A stretch of DNA of 7,930 nt from G963674505 sp964575975 (GCA_964575975.1 CAZNTU010000255.1:1-7930); one strand, 5' to 3'; shown: positions 1 to 7,303, counted from the first letter of the stretch. Numbers and translations are program-made. The notes: generated by a model not told the origin, from the sequence alone.

Positions 1-105
1 GTTTAATTAAAAAAAAAGACTAAACATGATTCACATAATACAAGGTCCAAAAATATCAGGCTTGTTTCGCCAGGCGGTATCGGCGGTCGAGGCAATGCTG
101 CGGTC

Positions 106-143
106 TTCCGGTGACGCCGCCTTCCACGGCGGCGCTACCGGAA
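106..143. repeat. Long GC-rich inverted repeat (hairpin)
   Basis: The left arm TTCCGGT-GA-CGCCGCC (106-121) pairs with GGCGGCG-CT-ACCGGAA (128-143) around the six-base loop TTCCAC. The stem has 14 Watson-Crick pairs, one G-T wobble and one A-C mismatch. Neither side carries a T-run, so it is not a classic intrinsic terminator in either direction. It could be a REP-like element, an mRNA stabiliser or part of a long alr leader; only the pairing is seen, and any role is inference. Confidence 0.6.
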
Positions 144-340
144 ATCCGCGCGACCCTGCCTGGGGACGGAGAAATGGAAGATCGAAAAGTCCGAACGGAT
201 TTCGGATGGAAAACCTTCTCTCGAAAAGGATGATTTTCATCATCCCAGGTTGGTTCCGTTCAAAATTAGAATCGCCGGATTGCGCATTAAGATGCTTGAT
301 GAGATTTCTCGATCGATGATAGGATTGAAACCGTTTTTGA

Positions 341-451
341 TTCGAAAACATAGGTTTAATCGAGGTACTGGCCGATTCCAAGGAAAAATCGGCATTGAAC
401 GACAAATTGATCGGCGAGGTCATGAAACAGTGGTTGGAAGAATTGTCATGA
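341..451 (+). pseudogene. Possible 3' remnant of a lost gene just upstream of alr
   Basis: After a stop at 338-340 this frame gives 36 residues ending EVMKQWLEELS and a TGA at 449-451. The translation is Glu/Lys/Leu-rich and helix-like, and most third positions are G or C, as in real genes of this window. It has no ATG near its left end and no ribosome site, so it cannot be an intact gene as it stands. The frame to the left reads DFSIDDRIETVFDSKT (303-338), and a third frame from about 181 also looks partly coding. One or two frameshifts in a decayed gene would explain this. No family is recognised, and chance openness remains possible. Confidence 0.25.
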
Positions 452-483
452 GACATCCTTTGGGGAAGGAAGAGAAACAATTT

Positions 484-1644
484 ATGGAAAGATCCTTGCT
501 CTACGCTAGTATCGACTTGGGGGCGATCGCGCACAACGTTCGCGAGCTAAGGAGAATCGCGAATCCGAGCGCCAAGTTGATGGCCGTGGTCAAGGCGAAC
601 GGGTACGGCCACGGGGCGAAAGAGGTCGCCTTGACCGCTTTGGAGAACGGGGCGGAGGTTCTCGGCGTGGCCAGGCTGAACGAGGCGGTCGCCCTTCGGG
701 AAGCGGGATTTTCCGGGCCCGTGCAGATTTTCGGCTACACCCCGGCCGGGCAGGCCGAAACGCTCCTGCGATACGAGCTGACCCAGACCGTGTTTTCCTT
801 GGAGGAGGCGTCCAGGTTGTCGCAAAGCGCGGTTTCGAAAGGCGGCAGGATTAGAATTCATATAAAGGTGGACACCGGCATGGGGCGGCTGGGCATGGTC
901 ACCGACTGCGGGGAAATTTCGGGATCGGCGGCCGGGCTTTTCCGGAATTCCCTGGAGCAGGTCGAAGCCATCGTGCGGCTGCCGGGAATCGAGCCGGAGG
1001 GCATTATGACCCATTTCGCCTCGTCCGACAGCGCCGACAAGACCTATGCCGAAAAGCAGTTCGAAATCTTCATGGATTTCATCGGCCGCCTTTCGAAAAG
1101 GGGGATCGAGTTTCCGGTCCGGCACGCGGCCAACAGCGGCGCGTTGATCGACATGCCCGACACCCATCTGGATCTTGTTCGCCCCGGTATTTCCATCTAC
1201 GGCTTCTATCCCTCGGACGAAGTCGCCAGAGACAAAATCGAGCTGAAACCGGCCATGACCTTAAAATCCAGAGTGGCCCACGTGAAGAAAGTCCCCGCCG
1301 GGTTTTCCATCAGCTACGGCCAAACGCACAAGACCCGCGCGCCCACCGCCATTGCCACCGTTCCGGTGGGATACGCCGACGGCTACAGCCGCCTCCTGTC
1401 CAACCGGGGATACATGCTGGCGAGAGGGCAAAGAGCCCCCATCGTCGGAAGAGTCTGCATGGACTTGACCATGCTGGACGTGGGGCATATCCCCAACGTG
1501 TCCGTGGACGACGAGGTGGTCGTCATCGGACGGCAAGGAGACAAGTCGATCCACGCCGACGAAATCGCCAAAATGCTGAACACGATCAATTACGAGATCG
1601 TGTCCTCCATAACCGCCCGCGTGGCGAGGGTCTACGCTTCGTGA
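484..1644 (+). CDS. alr: Alanine racemase (PLP-dependent)
   Basis: This cytoplasmic enzyme interconverts L- and D-alanine and supplies D-Ala for peptidoglycan. The product has 386 residues, about the usual length for the family. The N-terminal TIM-barrel carries the PLP-binding motif VVKANGYGHG with Schiff-base Lys37. DTGMGRLG (130-137) holds the conserved Arg135 that in known Alr structures contacts the PLP side. The C-terminal beta domain has the second catalytic base Tyr278 in ISYGQT and the substrate-pocket CMD at 325-327. The start at 484 is chosen because GGAAGGAAGAG at 466-476 lies at good distance and the conserved domain begins at once. The frame runs open back to 250, but those extra residues look noncoding. 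It converges on the regulator gene with only 29 bases between them and no clear terminator. The annotation is firm; whether the enzyme is biosynthetic or catabolic cannot be told. Confidence 0.97.
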   Translation: MERSLLYASIDLGAIAHNVRELRRIANPSAKLMAVVKANGYGHGAKEVALTALENGAEVLGVARLNEAVALREAGFSGPVQIFGYTPAGQAETLLRYELTQTVFSLEEASRLSQSAVSKGGRIRIHIKVDTGMGRLGMVTDCGEISGSAAGLFRNSLEQVEAIVRLPGIEPEGIMTHFASSDSADKTYAEKQFEIFMDFIGRLSKRGIEFPVRHAANSGALIDMPDTHLDLVRPGISIYGFYPSDEVARDKIELKPAMTLKSRVAHVKKVPAGFSISYGQTHKTRAPTAIATVPVGYADGYSRLLSNRGYMLARGQRAPIVGRVCMDLTMLDVGHIPNVSVDDEVVVIGRQGDKSIHADEIAKMLNTINYEIVSSITARVARVYAS

Positions 1645-1673
1645 ACGACGTTCCTCAATGGAAAAAAACCGAT

Positions 1674-2603
1674 TCATGCGCCCTCTCGCCCGGTCGTGCG
1701 ACGGGGATAGACCATCTTTCCGGAAAAAGACAAATCGTAGCCCGATTTTTCGTCGGCGAGGGAGCGGAATTCCGAGTCGGTCAAAAGTCCCAGAAAGAGT
1801 TGCACGCCTTCGTCGAAAAACCGGTCCTTGGAAATCAGAAGGTCGTAACGCTCCCAGCGCAAGGGGATGAAATCCAGGTTCAAGAGAGCGGCCACCGCCC
1901 TGATTGCCGGTCCGGCGTCCGCTTCGCCGCCGACGACCGCAAGCCCCACGTCGATATGCCGGTTGACTTCCTTTCGATAGCCGTCGATCTTTTCGCCCTT
2001 GATCTGCGCTTTTTTGAATTCCCGGTCCAGCAAATGGCGCGTGCCGGTTCCCAAGGCGCGGTTGACAATCCGTATTCCCGGTTTTGCGAGATCCGCGACT
2101 GAGGAGATGTTCCCGGGATTGCCCTTGGCCACGACGATTCCCTGCTCGCGCTTGCAGAAAGTGACCACTGCGGGCATCGCGTTCAGCTCGTCGGAGGCGA
2201 AATCGAAATTGTAGTCCGCTTCGTTTTCCTGTAGCAGGTGGCTGGTCGCGATGTGGCAGCGGTTGTTCCGGAGCGCCTTCAACCCGCCCATGCTTCCGAG
2301 ATTGCCGAAGACGGCGACATGGTCCGGAAACTTGGAATTGAAGAGGGAAAGGGTTTTGTCGAGAAGCGGGTCGTTGCTCCCGGCGAGTATGAGGATTCCG
2401 TCGTAGGAGGGCAGCTGCCCGGCGGATTTCGGGTAATTGATCGTATTGACTTCGATCCATTGTTCCACGAGATGTCTCGGAAAGAGCCACTTGCCGGTCA
2501 CTTTCGTGGCGGGCAGCCCTTTCTCCGAAATCAGGGAATAAATCATTTTTTCGTTCACGTCCAAAAATTTCGCCACCCCTTTGGTGGAAAAAAGCTCTTT
2601 CAT
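1674..2603 (-). CDS. One-component regulator: excisionase-type HTH plus periplasmic-binding-like domain
   Basis: The 309-residue product has two parts. Residues 1-52 form a MerR/excisionase-type winged HTH (FSTKGVAKFLDV, then KVTGKWLFPRHLVEQWIE). Residues about 65-285 match the pattern of the PBP-like family (as in PF12727), a substrate-binding fold used inside the cell: GSNDPLLD at 75-82, GSMGGLKAL at 103-111, HIATSHLL at 117-124, QGIVVAKGNP at 154-163, RIVNRALGTGTRHLLD at 178-193, VVGGEADAG at 223-231 and ERYDLLI at 251-257. There is no signal peptide. It probably senses a small ligand and controls transcription; relatives of this domain occur with molybdate and tungstate genes, but the ligand here is unknown. 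The start at 2603 is chosen because GGGAGAGG precedes it and the HTH begins directly. A frame open to 2684 would add 27 Arg/Ser-rich residues and is less likely. A palindrome upstream may be its own operator. Confidence 0.85.
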   Translation of the reverse strand: MKELFSTKGVAKFLDVNEKMIYSLISEKGLPATKVTGKWLFPRHLVEQWIEVNTINYPKSAGQLPSYDGILILAGSNDPLLDKTLSLFNSKFPDHVAVFGNLGSMGGLKALRNNRCHIATSHLLQENEADYNFDFASDELNAMPAVVTFCKREQGIVVAKGNPGNISSVADLAKPGIRIVNRALGTGTRHLLDREFKKAQIKGEKIDGYRKEVNRHIDVGLAVVGGEADAGPAIRAVAALLNLDFIPLRWERYDLLISKDRFFDEGVQLFLGLLTDSEFRSLADEKSGYDLSFSGKMVYPRRTTGREGA

Positions 2604-2682
2604 TCGCCTCTCCCTTTTATTCTTTTTCGAACCGTCGCGCCGTCGGTCCGAAGAATCCGCGAAAGACCGCGATTCCATCGCC

Positions 2683-2699
2683 ATGCAATGTCAATGCAT
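2683..2699. promoter_or_regulatory. 17-bp palindrome over a TTGACA hexamer, candidate operator
   Basis: ATGCAATGTCAATGCAT is an imperfect palindrome centred at 2691 with pattern ATGCA-n-TG-n-CA-n-TGCAT; only the three n positions break symmetry. On the minus strand it contains TTGACA (2694-2689), a perfect -35 hexamer facing the HTH regulator gene 80 bases downstream. No good -10 follows at 16-18 bases (CGCGGT at 17), so the promoter itself is unproven. Position and symmetry suit autoregulation by the regulator, which is inference. Confidence 0.4.
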
Positions 2700-2727
2700 A
2701 TCTTCGGGCGCAAAATCCACTGAATGT

Positions 2728-3573
2728 CTATATTCCATTCGCGTGCGGTAGATAGGCCTCGGCGAGCTTCCAATAGTAGTCCGCCTCGTCCTTCCGGCCC
2801 CGCTTCCCGCAACCGCCGGCGTATATGATACATTTTTCCATTAGTTTGGCAACCGCCGCCGACTTTTGCCCGCTTGTCAACGCCCCTCCGTCCAGCAGCT
2901 TTTGTATGGACCGGATTCGATACTTGTCCAACATGGGACTTTTCGAGAGTTGATCGGCGTGGCCGCCTCTTTTCACGATCAGTTCCTCGTCGACGAGGTA
3001 AATCGGATATTTTGTGGCCACCCTGAGCCAAAGGTCGTAATCCTCGCATGCCGGGAGGCTTTCGTCGAAAAGGCCGATCTCGTCGATCAACTCCCTCTTG
3101 AACATCGCGGCCGACGGGCTTACCAGGCAAAGGGACAGCGACGGCTCGAAAATCATGCCGGAGGGCTTTTGGTGGCGGTTTTTAGGGTTGACCCTCCTGC
3201 CGTTCCGAATCCAGGTTTCCTGGGTCTGGCAAATGAGCGCGTCGGGCCGGGAGCGGAAAAACGCCATTTGCTTCTCGAGCTTTTTCGGGGTCCAGAAATC
3301 GTCGGAATCCAGGAGCGCTATAAACTCTCCCGATGTTTCGCGAATCCCCGCGTTTCTGGCGGCGCTCACGCCTTTGTTGTTCTGGCGAAGCACCCGGATT
3401 TTATCGCCGTACTCGTCCAGGATGGCCGGAGTGTCGTCGTCGGAGCCGTCGTCCACGACCACGAGTTCGAAATCTTGGCAAGTTTGTTCCAGTACGGAAT
3501 CGATGGCCTCACGCACGACCCAGCCCCGGTTGTACGTCGGAATTACGACGCCGACTGTCTTTGGTTTGTTCAT
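2728..3573 (-). CDS. Family 2 glycosyltransferase
   Basis: The 281-residue product is a GT-A fold, inverting, nucleotide-sugar-dependent transferase with no membrane segment, so it probably acts at the cytoplasmic face on a surface glycan or glycolipid. GT2 marks are all visible: VVIPTYNR at 9-16, VVVDDGSDDDT at 38-48 for nucleotide binding, the metal-binding DSDD at 89-92 (LLDSDDFW), and the catalytic-base region ACEDYDLWLR at 175-184. The C-terminus (about 200-281) is basic, with KRGGHADQL and a CIIYAGGCGKRGRKDEADYYWKLAE segment that I associate with a subgroup common in sulfate-reducing bacteria. Donor and acceptor cannot be read from sequence. It follows the small exported protein by 39 bases and probably shares its transcript. 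The ribosome site is weak: GAGAAG lies 15 bases from the ATG, which suggests dependence on upstream translation. There is no wider polysaccharide cluster around it. Confidence 0.92.
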   Translation of the reverse strand: MNKPKTVGVVIPTYNRGWVVREAIDSVLEQTCQDFELVVVDDGSDDDTPAILDEYGDKIRVLRQNNKGVSAARNAGIRETSGEFIALLDSDDFWTPKKLEKQMAFFRSRPDALICQTQETWIRNGRRVNPKNRHQKPSGMIFEPSLSLCLVSPSAAMFKRELIDEIGLFDESLPACEDYDLWLRVATKYPIYLVDEELIVKRGGHADQLSKSPMLDKYRIRSIQKLLDGGALTSGQKSAAVAKLMEKCIIYAGGCGKRGRKDEADYYWKLAEAYLPHANGI

Positions 3574-3612
3574 TTCGGATTATTGGACTTCTCGGGCTTT
3601 ACTTCGACTCCG

Positions 3613-4101
3613 CTATTGCAGAGGCTCCTTGGCCAAAACGACGTTGTCGATCCACACGGCGCCGGAACCTTCGATCACAAGGTTCAACGTGACTTTGTCG
3701 GGTCTTTGCCCCTTTTGAAGGAAAAAAGGCGTACCGATCGTTTTCCAGTCCGACTTTCCTTCCACCGGATCGTTCAATCCTTTCGAAAAATACCGGTTTC
3801 CATCGAAATGCGCCCACATTTCCAAGAACGCTTTTCCCTCAAGATCGGTTTTGACGTCCGCCTTGAAGATCAACTGCGCGTTTTCCGCATCCGGTCTCTC
3901 GACCTCTGCCAAAAACACGGTCGCGGGCCACCGGGTCTCAACCTTGATCGAACCCGCGCCCTCGGTTTTGATTTCCGAGTCGGTTTCAATAACCGGGCTA
4001 GCGCCGGACGCGCTGTCCAAGCTCAGTCGTTTCAAGTCCCCGGCGAACGTCTGCGTCGAAATGAACATCAAAATCGCCAGTGCCGTGATCGTGTTCTTCA
4101 T
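3613..4101 (-). CDS. Small exported jelly-roll-like (carbohydrate-binding-module-like) protein
   Basis: The 162-residue product starts with a clear Sec signal: a Lys near the N-terminus, a hydrophobic core ALAILMFIS and a likely cut after TFA (residue 20). The mature part is beta-rich and ends ...AVWIDNVVLAKEPLQ, the final-strand pattern of CBM4/9-like and related galactose-binding jelly rolls, where a WIDNV/WIDDV strand closes the fold. GKSDWKTI and the GKAFLEMWAHFDG segment also fit that fold. No catalytic domain, lipobox or membrane anchor is attached, so it should be a free periplasmic or secreted binding-type protein. The start at 4101 has AAGGAAG six to seven bases ahead, and a promoter lies directly upstream. 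The glycosyltransferase gene follows by 39 bases. The fold assignment is by motif feel; the ligand is unknown and may not be a sugar. Confidence 0.75.
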   Translation of the reverse strand: MKNTITALAILMFISTQTFAGDLKRLSLDSASGASPVIETDSEIKTEGAGSIKVETRWPATVFLAEVERPDAENAQLIFKADVKTDLEGKAFLEMWAHFDGNRYFSKGLNDPVEGKSDWKTIGTPFFLQKGQRPDKVTLNLVIEGSGAVWIDNVVLAKEPLQ

Positions 4102-4129
4102 GGTCGTCTTCCTTTCTTTTTGGCGGTGG

Positions 4130-4158
4130 AATATAGCCCGTGGCACGAAAGAGTTCAA
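4130..4158 (-). promoter_or_regulatory. Sigma70-type promoter for the exported protein/glycosyltransferase pair
   Basis: On the minus strand TTGAAC (4158-4153) is followed by a 17-base spacer and TATATT (4135-4130). This matches four and five of six consensus bases at ideal spacing. Transcription would start near 4123, about 22 bases before the ATG at 4101, with the ribosome site between. It separates the pair from the kinase gene that ends at 4214. Confidence 0.6.
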
Positions 4159-4213
4159 TGGCATTAAATCGCGCCAACCGGGCCGGGACTTTTCATTTCG
4201 GCCGGTGAAGGGA

Positions 4214-6592
4214 CTAAGCTACGGGGGGCCTCCTGTTCGATTGCGCGGTTCCAGTTCGATCGACTCCATGGATCGCCTTCAACAGTTCGGCGGAGGATGC
4301 GGTTTTGGGGACAACGGATTCCGCCCCCGCGCGAAGGATGGTCCGGAGGGTTTCTTCGTCCTCGTGCAGGGAAAGGCCGATTACGCGAACCGGCCAAGAC
4401 TCCTCCCTTATTCTGCGGGTCGCCTCGACTCCGTCCATCACCGGCATGGAGACGTCCATCACGACCACGTCCGGTTCGAGCTTGCGGACAAGCTCCAGGG
4501 CTTCCTTGCCGTTCGTCGCCGCTCCCACCACCAGGATGCCCGGCTTCTCGGCGATCATGCCGATCAGTCCTTGGCGAATCATCTCGTGATCGTCCGCCAA
4601 AAGCACCCGAATTTGAATCGAATCGGCGGAACCGGAGGATTCGGCGGGGGCGACGGATCGACTTTCGTCCGAAGCTTCGCCATTCCGGGAGTCTCCGACG
4701 TCGGCAAGCGTCAACGGGATGGTAACGGTGAATCGGCTTCCGCGTCCGAGCGCGCTTTCGATGATGAAATCGCCTCCCATGGCGTGGGCGCGTTCCCGCA
4801 GACTAACCAATCCGAGTCCATCTTTTACCGTTGACGAGCGCAGCGCATCTACACTGAATCCCCGTCCTTTGTCGCTGATTACGAGGACGAGAGAGTCGAC
4901 GGACTGGAAAACGACGACGCGAGCCCGTCTCGTTTCCGCGTGTTTGACCACGTTGAACAGGAGTTCTTGCACGGCCCGGAACACAAAAATCTCCAAGGCG
5001 GGGTTTTCCAGACGCCCCGTATCGTTTCCCTCGAGCAGGACCTCCAGTCCGAACTGATCCGCCATTTGCTGGACCAGCCATTCAAGGGCGGAAAAAAGAC
5101 CGTAGTGGTACAGCACCGCCGGGCTAAGCTCGTGGGAAAGACGCCTGGATTTTTCGATGGATTCCTCGATCAAACGCTCCACGCAAGCCAGCGTGGGAAC
5201 CGGGGGCATGCCCTGGCAGGCCGCCTGAAGCTGGAATCGGGCGGCGGCGAGAATCTGCTGGAGGTCCTCGTGAAGAATGTGGGAGACCCTCCGCCGTTCC
5301 CGCTCCTCCACCTGAACGAGTTCCACCGCCAGGGCCTGGAGCCGCCTTGCCCTGTTCTCGGCCAGTTCCGTTCTCCTGGCCACCTGCTCCTCCAACGTTT
5401 CGTTCAACCGGCGAAGCTGCTCTTCGGCGATCTTTCGCTCGGTGTTGTCCAAGCCCGAAGCGATGATGCAACTTCTGCCCTGCAGTTCCATCAAAGCGGC
5501 CGACAGTATTCTCGATCGGATATCGCCTTTTTTTGTCCTGATCCAGCTTTCATGGTTCTTTATTCTTCCGTGTTTTTTCAGTTCGCCGACCAGTTCGGCT
5601 CTGTGCTCGGCAGTCACGATTCCGAGTTCCAAGGAGCATTTTCCGATCAATTCCTCGGCCGAATAGCCGGTCAGCTCGCAATAGGCTTTGTTGACCGCGA
5701 TGAATTCGCCCGTGGACAGATCGGTTACGAACAGAAAACCCGGACTGTCGTGGAAGGCTTTCGAAAATTTCTCCTCGCTTTGGCGCAACGCCAGTTCCGC
5801 TTTTTTTCGAATGGAAATGTCCCTGATGATGCTGATTATCACTCGTCCATTCCCTATTACCGCGCCCTTGGAGCTTACCTCCACCGGAAACGATTCCCCG
5901 TTCTTCCTTCTGTGCTCCGTTTCGAACAAAATTCCCTTGTTTGCAGCCTCTGCCAATTGATCGACGACGAGATGGCCGGTCGAAGGAGTCCGAAGATCGC
6001 GAATCGACATGGACAGCAACTCGTCGTAGCTATACCCGTAGATTCTTACGGCAGCGTCGTTGGCCTCGAGAATGCGTCCGCTTTTCGGATCGATGAACAT
6101 GATGATATCTCGGCTTTCTTTTTTCAAAAGATCGTACCGGTAGCACAAATCTTCGGTTTTCTTGATTTCGGTGATGTCCCGGACGATCTCGATGGCGCCG
6201 ATGCAATCGCCGTCGGAATTGTAGAGTTTGCTGGCGGTGTTCCAAAAACAATAAGACTTTCCGCCGATACGAACGTCTTCGACTTCCGAGACAAGGGCTT
6301 CGTCGTTTGTTTTCACGTATTTGTATTTCTCGGCCGTCGCATCGTCCCAACGTATCGCGAGATCGATCAACATCGGTCTTCGACAACCGTAAAACGGAAT
6401 CGCGTACTCGTAGTCGCCCTTGCCGATCATATCGGCGGTCTCGATTCCGGTAAGTTGGACCAGTGCTCGGTTCCAGGCGATCACCTTTCCGTTCCGATCG
6501 ACCGCAAAGCAAGGATCGGGGAAAAAATCGACGATTTCTTCGAATGGGGTTTCGGACGCGTCGATGTTCTTTCCAATGGAGTGAAAACTCAA
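4214..6592 (-). CDS. Cytoplasmic three-PAS histidine kinase (HisKA_3 type) with C-terminal receiver
   Basis: The 792-residue product has no membrane segment, so it senses inside the cell. Three PAS domains (about 15-145, 155-265, 275-390) are each followed by a PAC-like end (RDITEIKK, RDISIRKK, LDNTERK). A coiled coil (390-435) leads to the NarX/DegS-type dimerisation domain with phosphoacceptor His441 in SHILHEDLQQ. The ATPase domain shows the N box ELLFNVVKHA (Asn547), SDKGRGF (Asp574) and GLGLVSLRERA (592-602). A Ser/Glu/Ala-rich linker (about 629-658) joins a receiver (661-776) with Asp667/668, phospho-acceptor Asp713, Ser741 and Lys763. No LuxR HTH follows, so output needs a partner protein or phosphorelay. 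The start is TTG at 6592: AAAGGAG lies seven bases ahead and an in-frame stop at 6617-6619 rules out a longer form. No cofactor-binding signature for the PAS domains is evident. Confidence 0.93.
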   Translation of the reverse strand: MSFHSIGKNIDASETPFEEIVDFFPDPCFAVDRNGKVIAWNRALVQLTGIETADMIGKGDYEYAIPFYGCRRPMLIDLAIRWDDATAEKYKYVKTNDEALVSEVEDVRIGGKSYCFWNTASKLYNSDGDCIGAIEIVRDITEIKKTEDLCYRYDLLKKESRDIIMFIDPKSGRILEANDAAVRIYGYSYDELLSMSIRDLRTPSTGHLVVDQLAEAANKGILFETEHRRKNGESFPVEVSSKGAVIGNGRVIISIIRDISIRKKAELALRQSEEKFSKAFHDSPGFLFVTDLSTGEFIAVNKAYCELTGYSAEELIGKCSLELGIVTAEHRAELVGELKKHGRIKNHESWIRTKKGDIRSRILSAALMELQGRSCIIASGLDNTERKIAEEQLRRLNETLEEQVARRTELAENRARRLQALAVELVQVEERERRRVSHILHEDLQQILAAARFQLQAACQGMPPVPTLACVERLIEESIEKSRRLSHELSPAVLYHYGLFSALEWLVQQMADQFGLEVLLEGNDTGRLENPALEIFVFRAVQELLFNVVKHAETRRARVVVFQSVDSLVLVISDKGRGFSVDALRSSTVKDGLGLVSLRERAHAMGGDFIIESALGRGSRFTVTIPLTLADVGDSRNGEASDESRSVAPAESSGSADSIQIRVLLADDHEMIRQGLIGMIAEKPGILVVGAATNGKEALELVRKLEPDVVVMDVSMPVMDGVEATRRIREESWPVRVIGLSLHEDEETLRTILRAGAESVVPKTASSAELLKAIHGVDRTGTAQSNRRPPVA

Positions 6593-6787
6593 TGCAATGC
6601 TCCTTTGGCCCAGCGTTTAGTCCTTTTGAAAATGCATCGCCACTTGCGGGCAAGCTCTTTTTCCAAGCAGACGGAACAAGCGTTTCCGTCGGATGGGAAG
6701 CTATAAAATACTGATATGGAAAAACGGTCAAGGTTCGTTCGAATGACAAAAATCGTCCCGCAAACTTGTTTCGACACGTAAAAATAC

Positions 6788-6815
6788 AATATATTTACCC
6801 GCGATATTTCGTCAA
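6788..6815 (-). promoter_or_regulatory. Possible sigma70-type promoter for the kinase gene
   Basis: On the minus strand TTGACG (6815-6810) is followed by a 16-base spacer and TATATT (6793-6788), each five of six consensus bases. Transcription would begin near 6781, leaving a leader of about 190 bases before the TTG start. AT-rich DNA makes chance matches likely, so this is less certain than the promoter on the other strand. Confidence 0.45.
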
Positions 6816-6859
6816 CATTAAGTCGCAAAGAGGACGAGGGGCGAAAACAATCAAAATTA

Positions 6860-6888
6860 TTGACACGGCATGCAAAGTTTGGCATTAT
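6860..6888 (+). promoter_or_regulatory. Strong sigma70-type promoter for the 107-residue gene
   Basis: A perfect TTGACA (6860-6865), a 17-base spacer and CATTAT (6883-6888, four of six) make the best promoter in the window. The start of transcription would be near 6895, about 50 bases before the ATG at 6946. A sigma54 reading of the same bases fails because the GG-GC distance is wrong. Confidence 0.65.
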
Positions 6889-6945
6889 CCCCGAAATTTT
6901 TTGGCCACATTAACCTGAAATTTATTTCGTGGGAGGGACTATTTT

Positions 6946-7269
6946 ATGGCAGACTATTTGATCAACGTATTTTTGGACGACGAAGCCTTGAAGAAGATCC
7001 AGGAAGTGGGTTTGGGCGACCATGTCGTCGAACTCGGCGGCAAAAAGGCAGTCCAGGTCGAAATGACCGCCAAGGAACAAAAGAAGCTGGTGAAAGGCTT
7101 CCAGGGACTGCAATTCGACGACACCAACGCATGCGTGCTTCCCGACGAGGCGTCGGCGAAACTGCTGGGCTTCATTTTGGACATGAAAACCATGGATGTC
7201 ATGAAGTTCGCTATCATGAAGCTTTACAACCCTCTGGCGGGCAAGGCTCCTCGCTCCGCCCTGCGGTAA
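6946..7269 (+). CDS. Conserved-looking small protein of unknown function
   Basis: I do not recognise the family of this 107-residue product. It has no signal peptide or membrane segment, so it should be cytoplasmic. The pattern alternates strand and helix: strand YLINVFL (4-10), helix DDEALKKIQEVG, strands HVVELGG and KAVQVEMT, a Lys-rich helix AKEQKKLVKGFQGL, then a C-terminal helical part LLGFILDMKTMDVMKFAIMKL with four Met. There is one Cys (in NACVLP), so no Cys-based metal site. GGGAGGG at 6931-6937 and a near-consensus promoter argue for strong expression. Codon third positions are GC-rich like its neighbours, so it is not obviously foreign. It stands alone, followed by a strong hairpin. 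It could be a small regulatory or binding protein; no function is assigned. Confidence 0.85.
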   Translation: MADYLINVFLDDEALKKIQEVGLGDHVVELGGKKAVQVEMTAKEQKKLVKGFQGLQFDDTNACVLPDEASAKLLGFILDMKTMDVMKFAIMKLYNPLAGKAPRSALR

Positions 7270-7303
7270 TTACCGAAATACCTCTCTCAAAGAAAACAAG
7301 CGA

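Larger units (their letters stand above)
1..483. other. Region upstream of alr without a confident gene
   Basis: No reading frame here resembles a protein family I know. The first 60 bases are AT-rich with an A-run at 9-17, which looks like intergenic DNA. A strong GC-rich hairpin sits at 106-143, and a coding-like tail ends at 451; both are listed separately. Frames stay open on both strands (one minus-strand frame spans 31-534), but their translations are rich in Arg, Ser, Pro and Phe without domain-like patterns. I see no convincing alr promoter: TTGAAA at 325-330 has no good -10 at the right distance. Confidence 0.5.
6593..6945. other. 353-base AT-rich divergent intergenic region
   Basis: This spacer separates the kinase (leftward) from the 107-residue gene (rightward). 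The middle (6770-6930) is markedly AT-rich and holds a promoter facing each way, about 45 bases apart (-35 at 6810-6815 and 6860-6865). The kinase leader would be about 190 bases. A minus-strand frame at 6589-6885 is open for 98 codons but looks noncoding. No tRNA or repeat was seen. Confidence 0.6.

Noticed and set aside
1643..1653. GAACGACGTTC palindrome between the convergent alr and regulator genes
   Set aside because: The stem is only five pairs with a one-base loop, so it is not a credible terminator. The T-run on the minus strand at 1662-1668 has no stem directly before it.
1261..2490. A 409-codon minus-strand frame across the end of alr and the regulator
   Set aside because: It crosses the convergent gene junction, is Arg/Gly-rich and overlaps two confidently assigned genes in other frames.
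2665..2682. A sigma54-like TGG-N10-GC on the minus strand before the HTH regulator
   Set aside because: Spacing fits, but the TGGCAC and TTGC elements each have mismatches and no enhancer-binding partner is seen nearby.
2866..4167. A 433-codon plus-strand frame across the glycosyltransferase and exported-protein genes
   Set aside because: It spans two well-supported opposite-strand genes and the gap between them, and its translation shows no recognisable domain.
4940..6706. A 588-codon open frame on the plus strand antisense to the kinase
   Set aside because: The opposite strand encodes a full kinase with every motif in place. The antisense translation has no domain pattern and is a by-product of GC-rich codon use.
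6589..6885. A 98-codon minus-strand frame ending over the TTG start of the kinase
   Set aside because: It crosses the AT-rich promoter region, begins upstream of the predicted kinase promoter and has an odd Cys/Phe/Arg composition without domain signs.
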